Source of the DNA: Pseudomonas sp. 10S4
GTDB lineage: Bacteria > Pseudomonadota > Gammaproteobacteria > Pseudomonadales > Pseudomonadaceae
DNA: 64,000 nucleotides
Direction: 5' to 3'
NCBI RefSeq assembly: GCF_034344865.1
Contig: NZ_CP133774.1
Coordinates: 1,550,001 to 1,614,000, forward strand
Translations under genes and position numbers: made by a program
In this document: positions 10,017-19,525 of the stretch, piece after piece
How positions within the stretch are numbered: position 1 is the first letter of the stretch
How the letters are laid out: every line of letters begins with the position of its first letter
Notes under the pieces: generated by a model
Databases searched by the model: none
Seen by the model: only the letters and a program-made list of their open reading frames with translations
What the model was told of the DNA's origin: nothing

Positions 10017-10796
10017 ATGCGGATCATCAGTGTGAACGTCAATGGTATTCAGGCTGCAGTGGAGCGAGGTTTGCTCAGTTGGCTGCAAGCACAGAATGCC
10101 GACGTCATCTGCCTGCAGGACACCCGCGCCTCCGCCTTTGAACTGGACGATCCAGCTTTCCAACTGGATGGCTACTTCCTTTATGCCTGCGATGCCGAAG
10201 TACCCGCCCAAGGTGGCGTGGCTTTGTATTCGCGGTTGCAACCGAAGGCTGTCATCAGCGGTCTCGGCTTCGAGACGGCCGACCGCTACGGGCGCTACCT
10301 GCAAGCCGATTTCGATAAGGTCAGCATCGCGACCTTGCTGCTCCCTTCGGGGCAGAATGGCGATGAAGACTTGAACCAGAAGTTCAAGCTAATGGACGAT
10401 TTCGCCCGTTATCTGGATAAACAGCGACGCAAACGTCGCGAGTACATTTATTGTGGCTCGCTGTACGTGGCGCAACAGAAGCTGGATATCAAGAACTGGC
10501 GCGACAGCCAGCAATCTCCGGGCTTCCTGGCACCTGAACGTGCCTGGATGGACGAGATTGTCGGCAACATGGGTTATGTCGATGCCCTGCGCGAAGTCAG
10601 CCGTGAAGGCGACCAGTACAGCTGGTGGCCGGACAACGAACAGGCTGAGATGCTCAACCTGGGCTGGCGTTTCGACTACCAGTTGCTGACCCCGGGCCTG
10701 CGCCGCTTTGTACGCAGCGCACGCCTGCCACGTCAGCCACGGTTCTCGCAGCACGCACCGCTGATCGTGGATTACGACTGGACGCTGACCATCTAA
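10017..10796 (+). CDS. crc: Catabolite repression control protein Crc
   Basis: 259 residues from ATG 10017 ('MRIISVNVNGIQAAVERGLL'), the exact family length. Crc has an exonuclease/endonuclease/phosphatase fold but no known nuclease activity; in Pseudomonas it acts with Hfq to repress translation of carbon-catabolism mRNAs bearing CA-rich sites, and is antagonised by CrcZ/CrcY RNAs (not in this window). Family features include 'DVICLQDTRAS', 'WWPDNEQAEMLNLGWRFDYQ' and 'HAPLIVDYDW'. The intergenic region with pyrE is short, and a terminator follows. Confidence 0.97.
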   Translation: MRIISVNVNGIQAAVERGLLSWLQAQNADVICLQDTRASAFELDDPAFQLDGYFLYACDAEVPAQGGVALYSRLQPKAVISGLGFETADRYGRYLQADFDKVSIATLLLPSGQNGDEDLNQKFKLMDDFARYLDKQRRKRREYIYCGSLYVAQQKLDIKNWRDSQQSPGFLAPERAWMDEIVGNMGYVDALREVSREGDQYSWWPDNEQAEMLNLGWRFDYQLLTPGLRRFVRSARLPRQPRFSQHAPLIVDYDWTLTI

Positions 10797-10812
10797 GCGT
10801 CGTTTCGCAGCT

Positions 10813-10849
10813 AAAAAAATGCCCGTATCGCAAGATACGGGCATTTTTT
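10813..10849. terminator. Bidirectional terminator between crc and gltS
   Basis: AAAAAAATGCCCGTATC stem pairs with GATACGGGCATTTTTT around a GCAA tetraloop. It has A and T runs on both sides and lies between the convergent ends of crc and gltS. Confidence 0.93.
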
Positions 10850-10875
10850 ATACGCCTGTGGATATGACCCAAACC

Positions 10876-12084
10876 TCAGGCAACGGCAAAAAACGGCAGT
10901 GCAAGGTACAGCTTGATCACGATGACATTAATGATGTCGATGAAGAACGCACCCACCATGGGCACCACGAGAAACGCTATCTGCGAAGGCCCGTAGCGCT
11001 GCGTCACCGCCTGCATGTTAGCGATGGCCGTGGGTGTGGCACCAAGCCCAAAACCGCAGTGCCCTGCCGCCAACACCGCCGCATCGTAGTTACTGCCCAT
11101 GATTCTGAAGGTCACGAAAATCGCAAACAGCGCCATGACCAACGTTTGCGCAGCCAGAATGATGAAGATCGGCAAGGCCAGTGCCGCCAGATCCCAGAGT
11201 TTGAGCGACATCAAGGCAATCGCCAGAAACAGCGACAAGCTGACATTCCCCAGCACGGAAACTTCACGCTCGAATACCTGATACAAGCCCAACGCTGAAA
11301 GCCCGTTGCGCAAAACCACACCCACGAACAAGACGCACACGAACGTCGGCAACTCAAGTGCAGTGCCTTGCAGCAAGCCATTCAGAAGATTGCCGGCTAA
11401 TAGGCTGACGGCAATCAGGGCGAGTGTCTCGATAAACGAAAATGGCGTAATCGAGCGCTCTTTGTTCGGCTGCTCAAAACCCTTTGGCAACCGTGGCGTT
11501 TCCTGAGGGTGGCAGCCGGGGACTTGAACACGCTTGATCAGCAGGCGAGCGACCGGACCACCTATCAAGCCTCCCAACACCAGGCCAAACGTCGCAGAGG
11601 CAATCGCAAGTTCTGAGGCAGAAGCCAGACCATACTTCTCACTGAACACCGTCCCCCACGCAGCGCCTGTACCGTGACCGCCCGCCAACGTAATCGAGCC
11701 GGTCAGCAGCCCCATCAAAGGATCGAGTCCAAGCATTTTTGCGAGGCCGATGCCCATGGCATTTTGGAGTATCAGAAGTCCAACCACTGCCAGCAGAAAA
11801 ACGCCCACTACGCGACCGCCCTTCTTCAGGCTGGCGAAGTCCGCACTCAAACCGATAGTGGCAAAAAAAGCCAACATCAACGGCGTCTGTAATGAAGTAT
11901 CAAAGCGGACTTCAATATCAAAAGTTCGCAATACCAAGAGAGTCAGGGCAACCAACAGGCCGCCGGCGACGGGTTCCGGAATATTGTAATTACGTAGAAA
12001 ACCAACACGTGTAACAAGTCCGCGCCCCAGCAAAAGCACTAAGGAGGCGGCCACAAGCGTTCCATAAAAATCGAGCTGAATCAT
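10876..12084 (-). CDS. gltS: Sodium/glutamate symporter
   Basis: 402 residues, an inner-membrane carrier of the GltS (ESS) family that takes up glutamate with Na+. It has about ten hydrophobic segments. The duplicated halves carry the Gly-rich re-entrant motifs 'SITLAGGHGTGAAWG' (about residue 160) and 'AGHCGFGLGATPTA' (about residue 345). 'NYNIPEPVAGGLLVAL' at the N-terminus is also diagnostic. The start ATG 12084 has only a weak ribosome site. It is convergent with crc. Confidence 0.95.
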   Translation of the reverse strand: MIQLDFYGTLVAASLVLLLGRGLVTRVGFLRNYNIPEPVAGGLLVALTLLVLRTFDIEVRFDTSLQTPLMLAFFATIGLSADFASLKKGGRVVGVFLLAVVGLLILQNAMGIGLAKMLGLDPLMGLLTGSITLAGGHGTGAAWGTVFSEKYGLASASELAIASATFGLVLGGLIGGPVARLLIKRVQVPGCHPQETPRLPKGFEQPNKERSITPFSFIETLALIAVSLLAGNLLNGLLQGTALELPTFVCVLFVGVVLRNGLSALGLYQVFEREVSVLGNVSLSLFLAIALMSLKLWDLAALALPIFIILAAQTLVMALFAIFVTFRIMGSNYDAAVLAAGHCGFGLGATPTAIANMQAVTQRYGPSQIAFLVVPMVGAFFIDIINVIVIKLYLALPFFAVA

Positions 12085-12482
12085 TGGGATTATTCTTGGC
12101 TATATATTCAGAGGCGAACGTCTTACCTACGTACGCCTTTGAACCGGCTGAGTGTCTCAACACTGATTGCTTGAAATTCAAGGACCTTCGATGGCTTGAA
12201 TATGTCGAAATATTACTGAGTGAATATAACGTGGGGCAACTCTATCAACCGCAAAGTCTCATTGCCAAGGACTCAGCCGATGAGGAGGCATTGCAGTTGT
12301 GACTAAAGATGTAAGAGTGATAGTTGATAAAGAAGCGTGGCGCGCTTATCACACGTTCTATACGCCACAGATATTAATTAAACGGCAAAAATACAAATGC
12401 CCCGACAAGTCAGGGCATTTGATTTAAAGCGTCCAATGTGGGAGCAGGCTTGCCCGCGGCCACAGGGGTTCTGTATTGATCG
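12085..12482. other. Intergenic stretch without a convincing gene
   Basis: About 400 bp, AT-richer than its surroundings. It holds an imperfect terminator-like hairpin AAATGCCC...GGGCATTT at 12396–12420 and a single REP half-site (TGTGGGAGCAGGCTTGCC, 12437–12465). A 72-codon open frame (12084–12302, plus) lacks family resemblance and a clear ribosome site, so I do not call it. Confidence 0.6.
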
Positions 12483-12851
12483 TTACTTGATTACCCGCCA
12501 GGTGAACGGATACCGATAAGGCACGCCGTCATTGGCTTTTACACCCGCGATGATCGTCAGCACCAACCCGCCGATGGCGATCAGGCCAAGCAGGAAGAAC
12601 CCGATGACCACCAACATCAAAAAGAACGAGATGGTCGCGGCAATGGCGACGGTGATCTGAAAATTCAACGCCTCCTTGCCCTGCGCATCAATGAACGGGT
12701 CACTCTCGCGCTTCATCTGCCAGAGAATCAGTGGACCAATCAGCGTGCCAAACGGAATCCAGATCCCCAGCAAGGCGGACAAGTGACAAAACATAGCCCA
12801 TTGACGAACCTCTTGGCTCGGCTTGGGCAGCAGCAGTTGCTCGTCACTCAT
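12483..12851 (-). CDS. DUF4870 domain membrane protein
   Basis: 122 residues. It has three hydrophobic segments: 'FCHLSALLGIWIPFGTLIG' (about 21–40), the region ending 'ATISFFLMLVVIGFF' (about 72–88) and 'GLIAIGGLVLTIIAGV' (about 89–105). Between the first two is the conserved 'PFIDAQGKEALNFQ', typical of the DUF4870/Tic20-like family of small bacterial inner-membrane proteins of unknown function. The start ATG 12851 follows GGAGGACG. It is 28 bp downstream of rph and may be co-transcribed with it. Confidence 0.9.
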   Translation of the reverse strand: MSDEQLLLPKPSQEVRQWAMFCHLSALLGIWIPFGTLIGPLILWQMKRESDPFIDAQGKEALNFQITVAIAATISFFLMLVVIGFFLLGLIAIGGLVLTIIAGVKANDGVPYRYPFTWRVIK

Positions 12852-12879
12852 GGCGTCCTCCTTGCGTGGAACAGTCCGA

Positions 12880-13602
12880 TCAGTCAGCCAGAGCAGCTTT
12901 CTGCAATTCGAAGATTTCGTTCATGCCTTTCTTGGCCAGTTCCAGCATCGCCGTCAGCTCTTCCGGCTGGAACGGCGCGCCTTCAGCAGTACCCTGGACT
13001 TCGATGAAGCCGCCAGTGCTGGTCATCACGACGTTCAGGTCGGTCTCGGCAGCCGAATCTTCCGGGTAGTCGAGGTCAAGCACAGGCTCACCCTGATACA
13101 TGCCTACCGAAACGGCAGCGATCATTTGCTTGAGCGGGTCGCCGCCTTTCAGGCCGCCGCGCTTCTTGATCACTTTCAAGGCATCAACCAATGCAACCAT
13201 TGCGCCGGTGATCGATGCAGTACGGGTGCCACCGTCAGCCTGGATCACGTCGCAATCGACGTACAGGGTGACATCGCCCAGCTTGGACATGTCCAGCGCC
13301 GCGCGCAGGGAACGACCGATCAGACGCTGGATTTCCAGGGTGCGGCCGCCTTGCTTGCCGCGGCTCGCTTCACGCTGGTTACGCTCGCCGGTGGCGCGCG
13401 GCAGCATGCCGTATTCAGCGGTCAACCAACCTTGGCCCTGCCCCTTGAGGAAACGCGGCACGCCGTTCTCGACGCTGACGGTGCAGATGACTTTGGTATC
13501 ACCGAATTCGACCAGTACAGATCCCTCGGCGTGTTTGGTGTAGTTGCGGGTAATGCGGATCGAGCGGAGCTGATCGGCAGCGCGACCACTTGGACGTTTC
13601 AT
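12880..13602 (-). CDS. rph: Ribonuclease PH
   Basis: 240 residues from ATG 13602 ('[17 protein letters not shown]'), a 3'-5' phosphorolytic exoribonuclease that trims tRNA 3' ends. Typical features: '[19 protein letters not shown]', '[18 protein letters not shown]', '[20 protein letters not shown]' and '[19 protein letters not shown]' with the phosphate-binding GGTR. The frame is open 13 codons upstream but the family start is clear. It is divergent from yicC. Confidence 0.96.
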   Translation of the reverse strand: MKRPSGRAADQLRSIRITRNYTKHAEGSVLVEFGDTKVICTVSVENGVPRFLKGQGQGWLTAEYGMLPRATGERNQREASRGKQGGRTLEIQRLIGRSLRAALDMSKLGDVTLYVDCDVIQADGGTRTASITGAMVALVDALKVIKKRGGLKGGDPLKQMIAAVSVGMYQGEPVLDLDYPEDSAAETDLNVVMTSTGGFIEVQGTAEGAPFQPEELTAMLELAKKGMNEIFELQKAALAD

Positions 13603-13750
13603 AGGGGATACCTGTACGGGGGACGGAAAACTGCCGAGCATTATAGAGCCGCTGGCCGCGCCTGGGCACGTCTAAAAAATCCAGCCGACAGCTGAAGGCC
13701 GTGAAAAGCACTTAACCGACGGCCTGTAGTCCATTTGTCACACCGTGTGT

Positions 13751-13780
13751 TTGGGCGCATCCGCCCCACTGCGCTACAAT
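13751..13780 (+). promoter_or_regulatory. Candidate sigma-70 promoter for yicC–gmk
   Basis: TTGGGC (13751–13756) is 18 bp from TACAAT (13775–13780), upstream of yicC with a leader of about 85 nt. The -10 is good and the -35 moderate. Confidence 0.45.
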
Positions 13781-13872
13781 CCTGCGCCTTGCTGCCAGTC
13801 GGCTTTAATTCATTGATATCAGGCCCGCGAAGCCCAAGGGTTTCGCGCCGGCCTGCATTGCGAGGTACCTCC

Positions 13873-14736
13873 ATGGTGCACAGCATGACCGCCTTCGCCC
13901 GCGTCGAAAAAGCCGGCGTCCAAGGCACCCTGAGCTGGGAGCTGCGCTCGGTCAACAGCCGCTACCTGGAACCGCACCTGCGTCTGCCGGAATCGTTTCG
14001 CGACCTCGAAGGCGCCGTCCGCGAAGCCCTGCGTCAAGGCTTGTCTCGAGGCAAACTGGAATGCACCCTGCGCTTCACTGAAGAAAGCACCGGCAAAACC
14101 CTGCAAGTCGACCGCGAGCGCGCCTCGCAACTGGTCGCCGCCGCCGAGACCATCGCCAGCCTGATCAAGAACCCGGCCGCGCTGAATCCGCTGGAAGTCC
14201 TGGCCTGGCCCGGCGTGCTGGTGGGCGATGCCACTGACCCGCAAGCCCTGAACGCCGAGGCACTGGCGCTGTTCACCCAAGGCCTGAAAGAGCTCAAGGC
14301 CGGCCGCGAGCGTGAAGGTTCCGAGCTGGCACGGTTGATCAATGAGCGTCTGACGTCCATTGAAGAAGACGTCGTGACCCTGCGTGAACTGGTCCCGCAG
14401 ATGCTCGCCACCCAGCGCCAGAAAGTCCTCGACCGCTTCGCCGACATGAAAGCCGAGATGGACCCGCAGCGCCTGGAACAGGAAATGGTCATGCTCGCTC
14501 AAAAGAGCGACGTCGCCGAAGAACTGGATCGCCTGAGCACTCATATCATCGAAGTTCGCCGGGTACTCAAGTCCGGCGGCGCTGCCGGCCGGCGCCTGGA
14601 CTTCCTGATGCAAGAGCTCAACCGCGAAGCCAACACACTGGGCTCCAAAGCCTTCGACCCGCGCAGCACGACGGCAGCGGTCAACCTCAAAGTGTTGATC
14701 GAGCAGATGCGCGAACAAGTGCAGAATATTGAGTAA
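13873..14736 (+). CDS. yicC: YicC family endoribonuclease
   Basis: 287 residues from ATG 13873 ('MVHSMTAFARVEKAG') after GAGGTACC. YicC-type proteins have been shown in other bacteria to be endoribonucleases involved in small-RNA decay. Family signatures: 'WELRSVNSRYLEPHLRLPE' at the N-terminus and 'EELDRLSTHI...LKSGGAAGRRLDFLMQELN' in two pieces near the C-terminus, ending 'IEQMREQVQNIE'. It lies 12 bp upstream of gmk, the usual pairing. Confidence 0.94.
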   Translation: MVHSMTAFARVEKAGVQGTLSWELRSVNSRYLEPHLRLPESFRDLEGAVREALRQGLSRGKLECTLRFTEESTGKTLQVDRERASQLVAAAETIASLIKNPAALNPLEVLAWPGVLVGDATDPQALNAEALALFTQGLKELKAGREREGSELARLINERLTSIEEDVVTLRELVPQMLATQRQKVLDRFADMKAEMDPQRLEQEMVMLAQKSDVAEELDRLSTHIIEVRRVLKSGGAAGRRLDFLMQELNREANTLGSKAFDPRSTTAAVNLKVLIEQMREQVQNIE

Positions 14737-15369
<633 letters not shown>

Positions 15370-15436
15370 ACAGCTCTTCCCAAAACCGCTGCAAGGGCTT
15401 TACATTGGCACTTGCAGCGCGTTGAAGGGCTTGGTC

Positions 15437-15473
15437 AAAAAATCAGCGCTTCCCTAATCGCTGGTGATTTTTT
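15437..15473 (+). terminator. Hairpin terminator between gmk and rpoZ
   Basis: AAAAAATCA...AGCG pairs with CGCT...TGATTTTTT with a 3-nt bulge, ending in a T run. Just upstream is a second perfect 9-bp inverted repeat, CGCTGCAAG/CTTGCAGCG (15387–15419). Confidence 0.65.
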
Positions 15474-15536
15474 AAACTGTTGAGTCCGCTCGCCCAACCG
15501 GGCAGCGCGCATATTGCATTCGCTCCGAGGAATACC

Positions 15537-15800
15537 ATGGCCCGCGTAACCGTTGAAGACTGCCTGAACCACGTGGAAAACCGTTTTGAGCTGGTCATGC
15601 TGTCCACCAAACGTGCCCGTCAACTGGCCACCGGCGGCAAAGAGCCACTGGTTCAGTGGGAAAACGACAAGCCTACCGTTGTAGCGCTGCGTGAAATCGC
15701 TGAAGGCCTGATGAGCTACGAGTTCATCGCCAATGCTGAAATCGTCGAAGACGAACCGCTGTTCGCAGCGTTCGAGGACGAGTCCAACGAGGCCGTCTAA
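15537..15800 (+). CDS. rpoZ: RNA polymerase omega subunit
   Basis: 87 residues from ATG 15537 ('[19 protein letters not shown]'), the standard omega length. It contains '[16 protein letters not shown]' and '[16 protein letters not shown]', the segments that contact the beta-prime subunit. The frame is open 19 codons upstream, but the family start with CCGAGG 6–11 bp ahead is preferred. spoT follows after 57 bp. Confidence 0.97.
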   Translation: MARVTVEDCLNHVENRFELVMLSTKRARQLATGGKEPLVQWENDKPTVVALREIAEGLMSYEFIANAEIVEDEPLFAAFEDESNEAV

Positions 15801-15857
15801 GCCTATGCCTGGTCGACGTAGCACGGCGCGGGGTCACAGCGAACGGCAGGAGTCATC

Positions 15858-17965
15858 ATGCCGAGCATAGACGCCCTCGCCGATCGCTTATCGACCTACC
15901 TCGGCAATGACCAGGTCAACCTGGTCCGCCGAGCGTATTTCTACGCCGAACAAGCCCACGACGGCCAACGCCGCCGCAGCGGCGAGGCTTACGTCACGCA
16001 TCCTCTTGCGGTGGCGAATATTCTTGCCGACATGCATATGGACCATCAGAGTTTGATGGCGGCCATGCTGCATGACGTGATCGAAGACACCGGCATTGCC
16101 AAGGAAGCGCTGCAAGCGCAGTTCGGCGAAACCGTGGCCGAACTGGTCGACGGGGTCAGCAAACTGACCCAGATGAACTTCGAGACCAAGGCCGAAGCCC
16201 AGGCTGAAAACTTCCAGAAAATGGCCATGGCCATGGCGCGCGACATTCGCGTGATCCTGGTCAAGCTGGCCGACCGCCTGCACAACATGCGCACGCTGGA
16301 AGTGCTGTCCGGCGAAAAACGCCGACGCATCGCCAAGGAAACCCTGGAAATCTATGCGCCCATCGCCAACCGGCTGGGCATGCACGCCATCCGCATAGAG
16401 TTCGAAGACCTCGGCTTCAAGGCCATGCACCCGATGCGTTCCGCGCGGATCTACCAGGCGGTCAAACGCGCCCGGGGCAACCGCAAGGAAATCGTCAACA
16501 AGATCGAAGAGTCCCTGAGCCACTGCCTGGCGATTGATGAAATCCAGGGCGAGGTCAGCGGACGCCAGAAACACCTCTACGGCATCTACAAAAAAATGCG
16601 CGGCAAGCGTCGGGCCTTCAACGAGATCATGGACGTCTATGCGTTCCGGATCATCGTCGACAAGGTCGATACCTGCTACCGCGTACTGGGTGCTGTGCAC
16701 AATTTGTACAAACCGTTGCCGGGGCGCTTCAAGGATTACATCGCGATCCCCAAGGCCAACGGCTATCAGTCGCTGCACACCACGCTGTTCGGCATGCCGT
16801 CGGTGCACCGATCGAGATCCAGATCCGCACCCGTGAAATGGAAGAGATGGCCAACAACGGCATCGCCGCCCACTGGCTGTACAAATCCAGCGGTGACGAG
16901 CAGCCAAAAGGCACCCACGCCCGCGCCCGCCAGTGGGTCAAAGGCGTGCTGGAAATGCAGCAACGCGCCGGCAACTCGCTGGAATTCATCGAAAGCGTGA
17001 AGATCGACCTGTTCCCGGACGAGGTCTACGTGTTCACGCCAAAAGGCCGGATCATGGAGCTGCCCAAAGGCTCCACGGCGGTCGACTTCGCTTACGCGGT
17101 GCATACCGACGTCGGCAACAGTTGCATCGCCTGCCGGATCAACCGTCGTCTCGCGCCGCTGTCCGAACCGCTGCAAAGCGGCTCCACGGTCGAGATCGTC
17201 AGCGCTCCTGGCGCACGGCCGAACCCGGCGTGGCTCAACTTTGTCGTCACCGGCAAGGCGCGGACCCACATCCGCCATGCGCTGAAACTGCAGCGCCGCT
17301 CCGAATCCATCAGCCTCGGCGAACGCCTGCTGAACAAAGTGCTCAACGGTTTCGACAGCACGCTGGAAAAAGTTCCGGCCGAACGCGTCAAGGCGATGCT
17401 CATCGAGTACCGCCTGGAACTGATCGAAGACCTGCTCGAAGACATCGGCCTGGGCAATCGCATGGCCTATGTGGTCGCCCGCCGCCTGCTGGGCGAAGGC
17501 GAACAACTGCCGAGCGCGGAAGGTCCGCTGGCAATTCGCGGCACCGAAGGCCTGGTACTCAGCTACGCCAAGTGCTGCACGCCGATCCCGGGCGACCCGA
17601 TTGTCGGGCACCTGTCCGCCGGCAAAGGCATGGTTGTGCACCTGGACAACTGCCGCAATATCAGCGAAATCCGCCACAACCCGGAAAAATGCATCCAGCT
17701 CTCGTGGGCCAAGGATGTCACCGGCGAATTCAACGTCGAGCTTCGCGTCGAACTGGAACATCAGCGCGGCCTGATCGCCCTGCTGGCCAGCAGCGTCAAC
17801 GCGGCCGACGGCAATATCGAAAAAATCAGCATGGATGAGCGCGATGGTCGCATCAGCGTGGTCCAACTGGTGGTCAGCGTGCACGACCGTGTGCACCTGG
17901 CCCGCGTGATCAAGAAACTGCGCGCCTTGACCGGGGTGATTCGCATCACCCGCATGCGTGCCTAA
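15858..17965 (+). pseudogene. spoT: SpoT, bifunctional (p)ppGpp synthetase/hydrolase, frameshifted in this sequence
   Basis: SpoT degrades and makes the alarmone (p)ppGpp. The first frame (15858–about 16800) carries the HD hydrolase domain ('YVTHPLAVANIL', 'AAMLHDVIEDTG') and most of the synthetase domain up to 'NGYQSLHTTLFGM'. The remainder ('IEIQIRTREMEEMANNGIA' through TGS, 'CCTPIPGDPIVGH' and the ACT domain ending 'IRITRMRA') lies in another frame to 17965. The break is at 16794–16812, where the conserved HGVPIEIQ segment is garbled; a net surplus of two bases would restore 701 residues, the size of P. aeruginosa SpoT. Both halves are otherwise well conserved, so a sequence error is likely. 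Confidence 0.93.
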
Positions 17966-17989
17966 GCCCACTATTACAAGGAGTCATTC

Positions 17990-18370
17990 ATGACCAAAAC
18001 AGTTATCACCAGCGACAAGGCCCCGGCCGCCATCGGTACTTATTCCCAGGCGATCAAGGCTGGCAATACCGTTTACATGTCGGGCCAGATTCCTCTGGAC
18101 CCAAAAACCATGGAACTGGTCGAAGGCTTCGAAGCCCAGACCGTCCAGGTGTTCGAGAACCTGAAAGCCGTGGCTGAAGCTGCTGGCGGCTCGTTCAAAG
18201 ACATCGTCAAACTGAACATCTTCCTCACCGACCTGAGCCACTTCGCCAAGGTCAACGAGATCATGGGCAAGTACTTTGACCAGCCGTACCCTGCCCGCGC
18301 CGCCATCGGCGTTGCAGCCCTGCCAAAGGGTTCGCAGGTAGAAATGGACGCCATTCTGGTCATCGAGTAA
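17990..18370 (+). CDS. ridA: RidA family reactive intermediate deaminase
   Basis: 126 residues, a trimeric enzyme that hydrolyses reactive enamine/imine intermediates such as 2-aminoacrylate. It has '[19 protein letters not shown]', '[14 protein letters not shown]' and the catalytic-Arg signature '[22 protein letters not shown]'. It begins 24 bp after spoT with an AAGGAG ribosome site, so it may be read through from spoT, as in P. aeruginosa. Confidence 0.96.
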   Translation: MTKTVITSDKAPAAIGTYSQAIKAGNTVYMSGQIPLDPKTMELVEGFEAQTVQVFENLKAVAEAAGGSFKDIVKLNIFLTDLSHFAKVNEIMGKYFDQPYPARAAIGVAALPKGSQVEMDAILVIE

Positions 18371-18426
18371 TACATCCGGCGCAGCCCCAACAGGTTGCGC
18401 CGACTTCGTTTTGAAAGGATTCCACC

Positions 18427-19167
18427 ATGCGCAAAGCGCTTGCCTTCTCCCTGCTCGCCGTTTTTCTCGGCGGCTGCGCCAGCAATCCTGCCGACCGCGA
18501 CATCAGCGGCACCTGGATCAACCAGGTGGCCATCGATGCTGCCTCCAAGGGCGGCCCCCTGCGCGAAGCGTTGCAGGCTTACGGCCCGAATCTGGAATGG
18601 GACGTCAACACCAAGGCCGGTCAGGCCCGCTACACCAACGGTTTTGAAAACGTCGAAGGCAAGCTGCTGGGCGACAAGTCCGGCGCCTGGAAAGTCGACT
18701 TCTATGGCAGCTCTGCCAGCGAGCTGAAACGTGACGGCAAGCAACTGAGCCAGGCCGCCAACGACAACGAACCGGCGCAGGTCTTCGATCGCGCGCTGAT
18801 CCCGGTACCGGAAGGCGCGCCGATTGGCGCCAGCTTCGAGCGTGCACTGTATTCTTCGTACATGGGCGGTAGCTGGAAAGTCATCAGCGGCCCGGGTGAA
18901 GGCAACGCCGTGCAATTCGAGGCCGACGGGCAAGTGGCCGGTTTGTCGGGCGCGGACCGTTATGCCCTGTGCCTGGCAGGTGATTGCGCTTCGATGAGCG
19001 GCGGCAACGACAACATGTGGCTGCAACTGAACGGCCAGGGCAACACCTGGATCTTTGCGCGCAAGGGTAAAGAGCTGGAAATTTTCCAGGCCGTGAACAC
19101 GGCCGGAGCGGATGAAATGCCTTCGTTCACGCCGGGCCAGCGGCAGTGGTTGCTCGAGAAGCAGTAA
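18427..19167 (+). CDS. Putative lipoprotein of unknown function
   Basis: 246 residues. The signal sequence ends in the lipobox 'VFLGGCAS' (Cys 17), predicting lipidation and membrane anchoring; Ala-Ser after Cys does not suggest inner-membrane retention. The rest is soluble with 'DISGTWINQVAID' at the start and a C-terminal beta-rich part. I recognise no domain. It follows ridA by 56 bp with GAAAGGA before the ATG, and the P. aeruginosa locus has a similar uncharacterised gene at this place. Confidence 0.82.
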   Translation: MRKALAFSLLAVFLGGCASNPADRDISGTWINQVAIDAASKGGPLREALQAYGPNLEWDVNTKAGQARYTNGFENVEGKLLGDKSGAWKVDFYGSSASELKRDGKQLSQAANDNEPAQVFDRALIPVPEGAPIGASFERALYSSYMGGSWKVISGPGEGNAVQFEADGQVAGLSGADRYALCLAGDCASMSGGNDNMWLQLNGQGNTWIFARKGKELEIFQAVNTAGADEMPSFTPGQRQWLLEKQ

Positions 19168-19192
19168 TAAGGATCTAACTACAAGAAGATCC

Positions 19193-19283
19193 CTGTGGGA
19201 GCGAGCTTGCTCGCGATGGCGGCATAACAATCAACGATGATGTTGGATGTTAGGGCCTCATCGCGAGCAAGCTCGCTCCCACA
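19193..19283. repeat. REPIN downstream of the lipoprotein gene
   Basis: CTGTGGGAGCGAGCTTGCTC and the inverse GCGAGCAAGCTCGCTCCCAC arms with a spacer of about 40 bp. It lies about 240 bp from the IS110 element; IS110-family elements in Pseudomonas are known to target REP sequences, but the insertion here is not visibly inside this REPIN. Confidence 0.9.
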
Positions 19284-19525
19284 TCTATGGTTCCCCCTTT
19301 TCTGCAATACTGTTTTTGATGATGTGTTTGGCTTGCTTTCATCTATCCGGCGTCTGAGTGGAGGTTGGTCCATTCGCGCCTTGATGAGAATCGATGCCCG
19401 GCGATCCTAATTACTTGGACGGCCTTTCAGCCGTGTGGGAGCTCAGGGTTTTCGTCAGGCCGGTTGGCCGTTCACGTCATCTGTTATCCAGCATCGCAAA
19501 CCAGGTGGGTGGTGCTCGGGTGACA

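Noticed and set aside
12084..12302. A 72-codon plus-strand open frame after gltS
   Set aside because: Its start overlaps the gltS start codon antisense, no ribosome site, no recognisable product.
19193..19283. The REPIN as the insertion target of the IS110 element
   Set aside because: Both arms are intact and about 240 bp away from the transposase; no split REP half was found at the right side.
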